From Prionace glauca (taxonomy: Eukaryota > Chordata > Chondrichthyes > Carcharhiniformes > Carcharhinidae), in the NCBI GenBank assembly GCA_037974335.1, contig CM075729.1, positions 104,704,799-104,768,798 on the forward strand: a DNA stretch of 64,000 bases, written 5' to 3'. How positions within the stretch are numbered: position 1 is the first letter of the stretch; each line of letters opens with the position of its first letter. Shown here piece after piece: positions 53,628 to 63,850 of the stretch. The translations under genes were made by a program, and so were the position numbers. Below the pieces are notes generated by a model that was given only the letters and a program-made list of their open reading frames with translations, was not told where the DNA came from and did not search any database.

Positions 53628-54555
53628 TGTGACATTAGTGTACCTTAGAGAAATTTTTTTTAAATCATGTTCTCTGCAGCTATCACAGCTTCAGTTTTCT
53701 CTCATTGTTAGCGGGCTGTCATTTTATTACTGCTTCAATGGTTTTTTTTAGAACCCTACAGTGCAGAAACAGGCCCTTCGGCCCATCGAGTCTGCACCGA
53801 ACACAATCCCACCCAGACCCTATCCCCATATCCCTACATATTTTACCTGCTAATCCCTCTAACCTACACAACCCAGGACACTAAGGGGCAATTTTAGCAT
53901 AGCCAATGAACCTAACCCGCACATCTTTGGACTGTGGGAGGAAACCGGAGCACCCGGAGAAAATCCACGCAGACACGAGGAGAATGTGCAAACTCCACAC
54001 AGACAGTGACCCGAGCCGGGAATCGAACCCAGGACCCTGGAGCTGTGAAGCAGCAGTGCTAACCACTGTGCTACCGTGCCGCCCAAAAGGGGTTTTGTTT
54101 ATTTTTACTCTGGGGCCTCAGGTACTTTCTGGGATTTGTTTTATGACTCTGCATTGTGAGAGGGAAGATTGATTGACAAGTCAAAGTCAGGTGGTTGCTC
54201 CCCAGAAGAATTCAGGGACATGCTTTCAGTTTTAATTTAAAAGAGGGTGGACATCAAGCTGGAAAGAATTGTTTCTCTCTCTCCCCCGGTTTTGGAATAA
54301 CTGCTGTTGGCTGGAAACAAGGTTCCTGGCCCTCCTGGTTGGCTTGCCTATAGTGTCTCTCTCCCTGACGTTCTGTTCTGACTTCAAGCTGTTCTGGTTG
54401 TATATCCAGAGGGCTGCCAGAAGTAACAGGACTGGGAAGTCAGACTTTCAATTCTCCACCCGAAGGGCTAAGTTCCAGCATCTTGTGAGCATTTGTACTT
54501 TCTGTGCTGAACCATGGAAAGGGTTTTGTTTGATTGGAACATTTTAAATATATTT
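53628..54555 (+). mobile_element. Solo-LTR-like fossil, copy 3, containing a SINE
   Basis: The left end (TGTGACATTAG, then AAATCATGTTCTCTGCAG) matches the start of copy 1 at 22859, and the part after the SINE begins GTTTTGTTTATTTTTACTCT like copy 1 near 22998. The right half is diverged and the right end is uncertain. A full-length SINE occupies 53749-54084. Confidence 0.45.
53749..54084 (-). repeat. tRNA-derived SINE (HE1 type), full length
   Basis: A third near-identical copy of the 33571 and 41506 SINE, with intact A box and B box (GGTTCGATTCC) and the CR1-like 3' end GGGCCGAAGGGCCTGTTTC. It is inserted in the LTR-like block. Confidence 0.92.
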
Positions 54556-55490
54556 GTTAAGGCATCTTCTCCAGAGCCTTCCACACCTCATTGATGAAGA
54601 TGAACATCTCGCCAAGGCCAACCCACACTCCCATTTCTTGCTTTCAAACAACGTACAACCTCAAATAGACCATTGTCTACAGCAAACTAGCCAGTCTTCA
54701 GGAGAACAGTGACCATAACACCACACAACCCTGCCGCTGCAAACTCTGCAAGATGTGCCGGATCATTGACATGGATGCCATCATCTCACATGAGAACACC
54801 ATCCATTAGGTACACAGTACATATACTTGTGACTTGACAACGTTGTCTACCTGATAAGCTGCAGGAAAGGATGTCCTGAGGCATGGTACATTGGGAGACC
54901 ATGCAGATGCTATGACAGCGGATGAATGAAACCACTTAACAATTACCAGGCAGGAGTGTTCTCTTCCTGCCGGGAAACACTTCAGTGGTCACGGGCATTC
55001 AGCCTCTGATCTTCAGGTAAGCTTTCTCCAAAGCGCCCTTCACGACACATGACAGCGCAGAGTCGCTGAGCAGAGACTGATAGCCAAGTTCCGCACACAT
55101 GAGGACGGTCTCAACCGGGATCTTGGGTTCATGTCACACTATCTGTAACCCCCACGACTTGCCTGGGCTTGCAAAATCTCACTAACTGTCCTGGCTGGAG
55201 ACAATACACATCTCTTTAACCTGTGCTTAACCCTCTCTCCACTCACACTGTCTGTACCTTTAAGGCTTGATTACCTGTAAAGATTCACATTCCAACCATT
55301 ATCTTGTAAATTGAGTTTGTGTCTATATATGCCCTGTTTGTGAACACAACGCTTCACTCACCTAAAGAAGAAATGATACTCTGAAAGTTTGTGCTACCAA
55401 ATAAACCTGTTAGACTTTAACCCGGTGTTGTGAAACTTCTTACTGTGCTTACCCCAGTCCAATGCCAGCATCTCCACATCAGAACTGAGG
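54556..55490 (+). mobile_element. Penelope-like element: GIY-YIG region and 3' UTR
   Basis: Coding remnants are CRCKLCKMCRIIDMDAIISH, then TYTCDLTT and an ISCRKGCPEAWYIGRPCRC-like GIY-YIG core. Then comes the C-terminal run AKFRTHEDGLNRDLGFMSHY, followed by LSVTPT-equivalent DNA. The 3' UTR (GAGACAATACACATCTCTTT, AACCCTCTCTCCACTCACAC, GCCCTGTTTGTGAACACAAC, CTACCAAATAAACCTGTTAG, CCCAGTCCAATGCCAGCATC) links the shorter fragments at 25535, 35640, 36755 and 58440. The element's endonuclease nicks the target; the RT lies upstream and is absent here. Frames are broken. Confidence 0.75.
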
Positions 55491-55760
55491 TATAACATCC
55501 TTAACAATTCCTCTTGTGAAAAGAATAGCATTTCATTAGCCTTCTTACTTGTTGTACCTGTATACTAACTTTTTGTGACATGGACTGAAATACCTCCATC
55601 CCTCTGTGCCTCGGAATTCTGCCACCATTCTCCATTTAAGTTCGATTGCTTTTTTATTCTTCCTGATAAATTGAACAGCTTCGCATTTTCCTACATTTTA
55701 CTCTATCTGCCATAGGTTTTGCCCAAACGTTCAACTCATCTATGTCTATCGGGGCAGAAC
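55491..55760 (-). mobile_element. Old CR1 fragment (RT C-terminal part)
   Basis: In complement it includes DIDELNVWAKPMADRVKC (cf. DLDRLxEWAxxWQMEFN) and further remnants up to about 55500. It is heavily decayed. Confidence 0.55.
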
Positions 55761-56559
55761 TTTACAACCTCATTGAGCCCATTTTTAGGCGAGAAAGTGT
55801 CATAAAATCAGGAGTGCTCGAACTAGTGGGAATAGTGCCTGTTTTCATGTCTATTTCCATTTTACAAAGAAAATGAGTATGATCGGGAACCTGCCCAAAA
55901 TGGGTGGAACACCGTTTTGCATTTTTTAATCACACTGAACTTCACTCCCAGTCACCCCAGCTCACCTTCCTTCACCACCCTCACTCACGGCAGCTACAAC
56001 CAGTCAGGAAAGCACCTCAAATGAGGATGAGTGAAGAGGTAGGTTGCTTTTTAAGAGGCTCCATGCTGCAGAGAGTGGTTTGAATTGTGGAGGCCAAGCT
56101 GCGTTTCAGGTCGGGAGGCTTGTGAGTGTATGGGGTGGTGAAAGGATATTGTTCGTCACGGGGTCCAACCATGATCTCTCAATGTTGACCCTGGTCTGAG
56201 CGCTGACTCTGGGTCCTAGTGCTAGCAGCAGCAAGCCCTGTTGGTGGTTGGGGATGGGCTGGAAACTCTCAGAGCTGGATGCATTGCAGCCTCAGGACTT
56301 GTCCAGGAGCACTGACTGGGGTCATTACTGCATGTATGTGTGTTGGGGGGAGTATGGTGGAATTTGGGGATCTGTGTTGCCTTTCTGAGGGGCTGGGGGG
56401 AAATTGGGGGCTGTTTGTTGCCTGTCTGGTGGGATGGAAGGAGGAAACTGGGGAGTGTGTATGGCTTGTCTTGTCGGGGGGGGATGGGGGGAACACAGTT
56501 TTCTAACATTTCCATCTCTCACTCCCCTTGCCCCAACACCATCCCCCTCCCACCCTGCG
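55761..56559. other. Unassigned, GC-rich right half
   Basis: No gene is recognised. 56200-56500 is G-rich (GTTGGGGGGAGTATGG, GGGGCTGGGGGGAAATTGGG). It may be the 5' part of the Harbinger element that follows, but no terminal inverted repeat was found. Confidence 0.35.
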
Positions 56560-57560
56560 CCCCACCATCACCCACCAGACTGACAATGGCTTATGCGATG
56601 CAACACATTGATCTTTCTATTCATTTGGTTGTTGCTGTAGCTGAGGAGGAGGAGCAGGAGGATGAATTATAGGCAGAGAGGGCCCATGCCTTACCATTCA
56701 TAGGCATCGAGAGAGGTGGCCACTGGAGGCAGGATGTGGCTGCCATTTGCCACAAGTGTGGGGGAGGGGTGCAGGAGAAGGAGGGAAAGGAGACCCTGAC
56801 AGTTCTGCACACGAGTGTCTTTTAAGCAACTATCGATCATCGCTTGTCACCGACGGCTCCAGCTCCAAAAGGAGAGTATGCCATTTGTTACAGGACCTGG
56901 CACCTCAGGGCATCGGCGGGCATCCACTCCCAGTGGCGGTGAAAGTGACGGCCACCTTAAACTTTTACATCATCGAATCTTTCCAGGCCATCAGTGGAGA
57001 CTTTTGTGGCATTTCCCAACTGTCTGACCGTTCTGGTATTAAATTTGATCTGTGCCAGGCCCAGCAGGAAGTGTGGGTTGTAGGACTGGGTTTGCCACCA
57101 TGGGGATGCCAATGTGCTAGGGGCAATAGATTGCACCTATGTCACCCTCAAGGCCCTGGAAAAAAATCCTGGAAGATTCATGAACAGAAAGGGCTTCCAT
57201 TCCATCGATGTGTAGCTGGTGCGTGACCATCAACTGTACATCATGCATGTCTGCACCAGATACTCCATGTGCATATTGAGGAGCTCAGATATCCCAGAGG
57301 TTTTTCAGGAGGAGTCCAGGATGTAGGGATGGCTCGTGGGAGACATGGGATACCTGCTTCAGACTTGGCTGATGATGCCTGTGTGGAGGCCTGAGATTGA
57401 GGAAGTGACTTGATATAATGAGGCCCATGTTGTCACCCGTTCAATAGTGGAGCAATGCATTAGGCTCCTTAAAGTGCAGTTCAGGTGCCTGGATTGCTCT
57501 GGATGGACCCTCTGTATAGCCCCCTGATATCGTCCTGCATTTTGGGGGTCTGCTGTGCCC
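56560..57560 (+). pseudogene. PIF/Harbinger transposase (HARBI1-like), broken
   Basis: This is a DDE transposase of a PIF/Harbinger DNA transposon. The N-terminal half reads HPLPVAVKVTATLNFYIIES and FQAISGDFCGISQLSDRSGI, the usual ALxFYATGSFQxxxGDxxGxS region. The catalytic part is in another frame: AIDCTYVTLKALEKNPG with Asp at 57129-57131, FMNRKGFHSIDV, GWLVGDMGYLLQTWLMMP with Asp at 57342-57344, and TRSIVEQCIRLLKVQFRCLD with Glu at 57450-57452. All three catalytic codons share one frame. Four in-frame stops fall in or at the end of that stretch (after FHSIDV, before GWLVGD, after EEVT, and after TLCIAP), and one or more frameshifts separate it from the N-terminal part. Confidence 0.8.
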
Positions 57561-57899
57561 TGCACAATTTGGTAGGTGGGGGGAGCAGAGTTCTCTAACT
57601 TTTCCATCTCTCCCTCCTCTTGCCCCACACCCTCCACTCTGCACGCTACCAGTGTAGCCAGTGAATGATTTGAGCATCTTGATTTTCCCAGTAGCAGTGT
57701 GCTGAGGTTCCTCCACCGCAGACATCAACATTCAGCGTTCCCCCAGTGACTATCAAGGTACGGACATCCCTGTTGGAGGCTAATCACAGATATATTCGTC
57801 ACAGCTGTAGGGTGCAATAATATTTATTGGTGGCAATAAAAATGGCATCAAACTATATGTTCATACATAACAAGTGCAAGTGAAAATGATCCTTCTAAC
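57561..57899. other. Between transposase and accessory block, nothing recognised
   Basis: Short frames only, probably part of the Harbinger element. Confidence 0.3.
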
Positions 57900-58439
57900 T
57901 GGTGCGCTTCTTCACCCATGCCATCTTGGTGCCCCTACAACTTTTTAGCTTTATGTGGCCTACCACTCATCTCAGTGTCTCCCCAGGATGTACACCGGAA
58001 GTGGAGGTGGGCAGCTGCCTACCAAGCCCTATGGCCTGTGATGCCCTTGGCAGGGGTCCTCTGGAGAGCCTGAACCTTGGGGGCCCTGACCGGCTTCCAG
58101 GTGTACCGGACGTATCCTCTTCATTCCATTGCCCCTGACATACCTTAGTGTCAGGATGGGTGAAAGTCAGCAGGTATAGCCACTACCACAGTCTCCTGAA
58201 TGGGCTTGAGCCCTTCCTTCTTCCTTGGGGTTCCTCTGGGTCACTCCATGAGACGGCAGTGCTTCTGCAGTGAGATCCAGAAGTTTTGGTGTTACCCGGC
58301 CCTGCCAGTCCTGCATTCTCACCTCTGAATCTGGGGCTACCTGTCAATGGCAGCAGCAAGTGGCCTCTGAGACTGGGCCATGCTCTGCAACACCTTAGCC
58401 ATGACCCTCTGTGACTGGGCAGGGGTCTCAAAGACTGTA
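57900..58439 (-). repeat. Harbinger-associated accessory region, part 1
   Basis: The minus strand has broken Gln/Ser/Ala-rich frames. Part of it aligns with 29665-29800. It continues directly at 62934 once the nested Penelope plus CR1 insertion is removed. The combined minus frame there includes MASALKSLGQGILTMRDSLQ and TMAETQQATAESQGATTES, a helical Gln-rich piece. PIF/Harbinger elements carry a second DNA-binding ORF, which this may represent; that is an inference from position. Confidence 0.4.
58425..58439 (+). repeat. 15-bp target-site duplication, left copy
   Basis: GTCTCAAAGACTGTA here is repeated exactly at 62919-62933. The pair brackets the Penelope fragment 58440-62918 and marks its insertion site. 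Confidence 0.85.
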
Positions 58440-58498
58440 GGAGATCTCACAACCAGGTTAAAGTCCAACAGGTTTATTTGGTAGCAAAAGCCACTAGC
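58440..58498 (-). mobile_element. Penelope-like 3' UTR, left part (split)
   Basis: AGGTTAAAGTCCAACAGGTT and TATTTGGTAGCAAAAGCCAC is the complement of the 3' end seen at 55390-55440. It is interrupted by the CR1 at 58499 and resumes at 62823. Confidence 0.8.
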
Positions 58499-58546
58499 TC
58501 GAGCCTGCCCCGCCATTCAATAAAATCATGGCTGATCTGTCGTGGC

Positions 58547-61402
58547 TCAGTTCCACCTTCCCACCCTCTCCCCATAACCCTTAATCCCTTCTCTTATCAA
58601 AAACCCAGCAACCCGCGTCTTAAAAATATTTAGCGAGGCAACCTCCACCACTTCAACGGGCAGAGAATTCCAGAGATTCACCACCCTTTGAGTGAAGAAG
58701 TTCCTCCTCAACTCCGTTCTAAAACGCCCCCCCTTTATCTTGAGGCTGTGCCCCCTAGTCCTAATGTCCTTTCTGAGCGGGAAGAGTCTCTCCACCTCTA
58801 TCCTATCCATCCCATTCATCATCTTATACGTCTCAATGAGATCTCCCCTCATTCTTCTAAACTCTAACGAGTACAAGCCTAGTTTATTCAGCCTCTCCTC
58901 ATAGCTTAACCCCCTCAACTCCGGCATCAGCCTAGTAAACCTCCTCTGCACTCCCTCCCAGGCCAAAATATCCTAGCATAAGTACAGCGCCCAAAACTGC
59001 ACACAGTACTCCAGCTGCGGCCTCACCAATGCCCTATATAGCCGCAGCAAGACCTCCCTACTTTTATATTCAATCCCCCTCGCTATGAAGGCCAGCATCC
59101 CATTCGCCTTCCTGACCACCAGCTGCATCTGCAGGCTGGGTTTTTGCGACTCATGCACAAGGACCCTGAGGTCCCTCTGCACCGTCGCCTGCTGTAGTTT
59201 TTTGCCACGTAAGTAATAGCCCTTCACACCATTATTCCTTCCAAAGTGGACCAACTTGCACTTGCCAACATTAAATTCCATTTGCCAGTTCCTGACCCAT
59301 TCGCCCAGCCTATCTAGATCCTTCTGCAGACTCTCCACACCCTCCTCACAATTTGCCGTTCCACCAATCTTGGTGTCATCAGCAAATTTCGACACCCTGC
59401 ACTCGGTTCCCTCCTCCAGATCATCTATATAAATGGTAAATAGCTGAGGCCCCAGCACCGACCCCTGGGGCACCCCACTAGTCACCAACCACCAATCCGA
59501 ATAGCATCCATTGACCCCCACTCTCTGCCTTCTATTTGACAACCAATCCTTTATCCACGCTAACACCCTACCCCCAACTCCATGTCCCCTGACCTTCTGC
59601 AATAACCTCGTGAGGTACCTTGTCAAACGCCTTCTGAAAATCCAGAAAGACCACATCCACCGGCTCTCCTCTATCCACCGCCCTAGACACATCCTCATAG
59701 AACTCCAGTAAATTTGTCAGACACGACTTCCCCTTAACAAAACCGTGCTGCGTCTACTCTATCAAGCAATTTCCCTCAAGATGCCTTGCTATTTCCTCCT
59801 TGATGACGGATTCTAACATTTTACCGACAACAGACGTTAAACTAACCAGCCTATAATTCCCTGCCTTTTGCCTGGCACCCTTCTTAAACTACGGTGTAAC
59901 ATTAGTTGTTTTCCAATTTTCTGGCACTTCCCCGGAATCCAGCGACGTTTGGAAAATAACCACCAAGGCATCCACTATCACCTCCACCATTTCTTTCAGA
60001 ACCCTCGGATGCATTCCATCCGGTCCTGGGGACTTGTCCACAATCAGTCCCTCCAGTCTGTCGAGCACCGCCTCTCTAGTAACAATAATGTCATTGAGAC
60101 CCTCCAGTCCTACTACCTTTCCATCTCTAACACCCGGCAAATTATTCATGTCCTCCTCCGTGAAGACCGAAACAAAAAAGTTATTCAAGACCTCAGCCAT
60201 TTCCCCATCCCCTACCACTAAGTCCCCCCTCCCATCCTCTAAGGGTCCAACGTTTACCCTAGCCAGCCTCTTCCTTTTTATATATTTATAAAAACTCTTG
60301 CTATCCGTTTTTATATTAAGCGCTAGCCCAGCTTCATAGTTTCTCCTACCCTTGTTTATCAACTTCTTTGTCAATCTTTGTTGACATTTAAACCTCTTCC
60401 AATCCTCTTCTCGCCCACTACTCTAAGCTACTCTGAACGCCTCCGCTTTTAATTTAACACTTTCCTTCACCTCCTTCGTTATCCACGGCTTATTACCTCT
60501 CCTCCTACTGTCTTTTTTAACCATCGGAATAAATTTCCGCTGAGCACCAAGAAAGATCTCTTTAAAGACTCCACTGCTCGTCAGCAGACCTACCTTCCAA
60601 CGTGGTCCCCCAGTCCACATTCGCCAATTCTTCTCTCATCCTACCATACTCCCCTCTGTTCAAACAAAGGATGCGTGTCTGGGAACCCACTTTCTCCTCC
60701 TCCATCTGCACCAGAAACTCCACCATACAATGATCACTCTCCCCAAGAGGATCCTTCACCATCAGGTCCCTAATTCTACCCGCCTCATTACATAGCACCA
60801 GATCCAAGATAGCTCGCTCCCTCGTTGGCTCCAACACACACTGTTCAGGGAAACTATCCCGGCAGCATTCCAAGAACTCCTCCTCAAGCCCACCGCGTCC
60901 AACATGGGTCGACCAATCAATATGTAGATTGAAATCTCCCATAATAATCGCCGTTCCATTCCTGCACGCCGCACTTATTTGCGCGTTAACAGCCCGCCCC
61001 ACCTCCAGATCATTATTCGGGGGCCTATAGGACACCCACCAGCGTCTTCCTCCCCTTGCTGTTCCTAATCTCTACCCACAACGATTCCACGTTCTGCTCC
61101 TTGGCTCCAATATCATCCCTTGCTACCACCTTGATGTTATCCTTAATCAGCAGAGCTAAGCCCCCCCCTCTTTCCTCCTGCCTATCCTTCCTAAACACTT
61201 GATACCCCTGGACATTCAGCTCCCAGTCCCTGTCACCCTGCAGCCACGTCTCTGTAATGGCCACCAGATCATATCCATTTGTGTCGATCTGCGCCACCAG
61301 CTCATCCACTTTATTCCGAATGCTTCGTGCATTCAGATAAAGTGCCTTCATCCCACCCTTCACCTGGACCCTATTTGCCAGAACGCCACCAACCATACTC
61401 AT
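58547..61402 (-). pseudogene. CR1 ORF2 (endonuclease and RT) of the second near full-length copy
   Basis: From 61402 downward the endonuclease begins (MKALYLNARSIRNKVDELVA, AITETWLQG), followed after a break at about 61030 by YRPPNND, MGDFNLHIDW and SDHCMVEF. Then come a linker, DKSPGPDGMHPRVLKEM (60374-59889 frame) and, after further breaks, FWIFRRRLTRYL-frame [50 protein letters not shown] and the C-terminal piece (58966-58547) ending GERVGRWN. Breaks lie near 61030, 60600, 60400, 59889-59698 and 58970. Confidence 0.88.
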
Positions 61403-61519
61403 GCCCCCTACTCCCTTTATTATTGGGACATCCTCGGCCTCTTCCCTTACCTGTACCCTCTCCTTAACTTTAGCCCCCGTAATGTCACCTACCCTCGCAC
61501 CCTCCTCCCCCCCCCCTAA

Positions 61520-62466
61520 TTAGTTTAAAACCCTGTCTACAGTCCTCTTTACACGATTCGCCAGGACTCTGGTCCCAGCACGGTTCAGACCAACCCCATC
61601 CCGCCCGAACAAGTCCCACCTACCCCAATACTGATGCCAATGCCCCATAAATTCAAACCCATTCCTCCCACACCAATCCCTGAGCCACTTCCTTAATCCT
61701 ATCAATCCTATGCCCGTCTGCACTCAGTTCAGGCAGAAGCCCAGAGATAACCACCTTGTCGCTTCTACTTTTTAATTCCATTCCCAGCTTCTCATACTCC
61801 CTTCCCAGATCCTCAGTTCGCATTCTGCTTACGTCGTTGGCACCCACATGTACCACCACGACCGGGTTCTCACCCTCCCACTCTAAGTTCCTCTGCAGCC
61901 CAGCTGCGACATCCCGTACCCGAGCACCAGGCAGACAACACACCCTTCTGTGCACTTTGTCATTGTGACAAAGGACAGTGTCAATACCCTTCACCCCACT
62001 ATCTCCAATCACTACTACGTTCCTTTTCCCCTTCTCTTTGCCTATGTCCTGCTGCATCACTGTACCGTGTGCAGTTTGCTCACCAACCTCACCTCCCTCG
62101 TCCTCGTCCACGCTGGCAGCAAGAACCTCAAACCTGTTATGCAGATTGAGAGGCTGAGGCCTCCGCTCCCCACCCCCCTTCCTCTGCTCCTCACCCCCCT
62201 TCCTCCTCTCAGCAGCCCCCCCTTGTTCCTGACCCTTAGAGTTAGCCAGTGTAGGGGGGGGTGGATGTCACTTGCACCCCATTAACAATGGCACCCTCTC
62301 TCCCCCTGATGAGCCTCAGTGTCTGTAGCTCAGAGGCCAGCTCATCCACCTTGAGCTGGAGCTCCTCCAGCAACCTGCACTTACTGCAGACATGGTCACT
62401 GGGAAGGACCCTGGGGTCCACCTTTTCCCACATCATACAGAAACCACACATCACATGCCCCTCCAT
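61520..62466 (-). pseudogene. CR1 ORF1 of the second near full-length copy
   Basis: It starts at 62466 MEGHVMCGFCMMWEKVDPRV, then VCSKCRLLEELQLKVDELAS (CxxC pairs and coiled coil). After a break near 62242 comes GEQTAHGTVMQQDIGKEKGK, then the SGNH esterase VVVIGDSGVKGIDTVLCHND (GDS motif visible), VVHVGANDVSRMRTEDLG, KVVISGLLPELSADGHRID, and the C-terminal LRDWCGRNGFEFMGHWHQYW. It is better preserved than the 14580-15413 copy. Confidence 0.85.
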
Positions 62467-62822
62467 TGTTCACTGTAGCAATGTTGAAAATTTCCGCACA
62501 AACTTACGTGGCCCTTTTTCTCCTTATGCCCTTTTTGATCTTAAGCCCTCATACTCACTCTGCTTCCCTCTCACTCCACTGCCCGCTGTCTACACCAGGC
62601 CTCCTTTTAAACCTGGCGTTGTTTTAAAGCTTGCTCCCCCACCACTCCCTGCTCTCCACACCCTCAGAATTCTTAAAGCGGTAGATACAAAAAGCCTGCA
62701 AAAATGCTTTTAAATGATTTAAACAGTTCTGCAAGGTAAGTTCTTACTACAAAGTGCTTTCAACTTATTTAAACAGGTTTTTAACAGGTAATTTCTTATC
62801 TGTCTCTCTCTGCTCCTTCACT

Positions 62823-62918
62823 AATTGTTGGAATGCAAGGCTTTACAGGTAATCAAGTCTTAAAGGTACAGACAATGTGAGTGGAGAGAGCGTTAAGCAC
62901 TGGTTAGAGATGTGTATT
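62823..62918 (-). mobile_element. Penelope-like 3' UTR, right part (split)
   Basis: ATTGTTGGAATGCAAGGCTT, TACAGGTAATCAAGTCTTAA, GTACAGACAATGTGAGTGGA and AGAGATGTGTATTGTCTC is the complement of 55200-55300. Together with 58440-58498 it is one Penelope 3' fragment split by the CR1. Confidence 0.8.
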
Positions 62919-62933
62919 GTCTCAAAGACTGTA
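62919..62933 (+). repeat. 15-bp target-site duplication, right copy
   Basis: An exact repeat of 58425-58439, immediately right of the Penelope fragment. Confidence 0.85.
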
Positions 62934-63560
62934 ACCAGAGCCTGTTGTGTCGCACTGTCCCGTTGGTTCTCCTGCATGCTCCCGACCTCTCAGCAATTGG
63001 CTGCAGCATCTTGAGAAGCCTGTTGAATCCCTCTGTTGTGCCGACTGTGACTCAGTTGTGGCTCCCTGGGACTCAGCTGTGGCCTGCTGTGTCTCGGCCA
63101 TTGTTTGGAGGCTGTCACGCATGGTAAGGATCCCCTGCCCCAGGCTTTTCAGTGCGGATGCCATCCTTTAAGTGTAGGATTGGGAATGACGGACATCAGG
63201 CAGTAACTGATCTACCTGAAAGCTTTGGGACTGTTCCCAACAGCCTCACAGTCGATCCAACATTGTTGTCAGTCCCTCCTGCATTCCCAGGCTCTGTTGC
63301 TGCATCTCCAGTAACTGAGGGAGAAGTGATCTGAGAGGCCCAGCTTGTAGACTGGGCCAGTTGTGCCTTCACCTCCAGCAGGTCCCCATGTGCCAGAGGC
63401 CTCAGACATTTCTTCCTCTACCAGATGCCTCACCACTTCACCCACTGATGTGAGAGTCTCTGGGATGATGAACTACGAGGTGGAAGCTGACATAAGACTG
63501 TTTCTGACCCTGGAAGTCGCTTCATCTGCTTCCTCTAAGGATTGTTTGGCATTGTCATAG
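62934..63560 (-). repeat. Harbinger-associated accessory region, part 2
   Basis: It continues the block cut at 58439. The minus frame 63164-62922 (80 codons) begins MASALKSLGQGILTMRDSLQ and is Gln/Thr-rich; I know no domain for it. It may be the C-terminal part of a transposon-encoded DNA-binding protein. Confidence 0.4.
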
Positions 63561-63850
63561 AGAGGATGAGTGGGGTTGGGAGGGGGGAATGGGTGGTGAT
63601 GCCAGATTGGTCCGATGCATGAAGGTTAAGTGTAAGGGAGGGAGAGAAATCTAGGCTGCGTGAATGGTGCAGGTCACCTTCTCTCCCACAAGCTCCAGTA
63701 CCCACTCCTCAAAACGGCTGAGGATATGAATTCTGGGGACACCAACCCCCAGAAGCAATTTGTGTGAGTTACACACAAATTGAGTATTCCAGTGAGTGTG
63801 TTACCATGTTTGTTGTTACCATGGAGAAAAAGCCAAGTCAGCATTTGCAG
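63561..63850. other. Nothing recognised
   Basis: Short sequence with a G-rich start. No repeat or gene was identified. Confidence 0.3.

Larger units (their letters stand above)
58499..62822 (-). mobile_element. CR1 LINE, subfamily A, near full length
   Basis: A 4.3-kb copy with 3' UTR, ORF2, ORF1 and 5' UTR, parallel along its whole length to 11514-15785. The last about 45 bp of the 3' end (the AGGAGTAGGCCATCTGGC part and 8-bp tail in complement) are absent: the copy starts at CGAGCCTGCCCCGCC. ORF2 has a moderate number of breaks. It is inserted in a Penelope-like fragment, which itself sits in the Harbinger-associated block. Confidence 0.92.
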
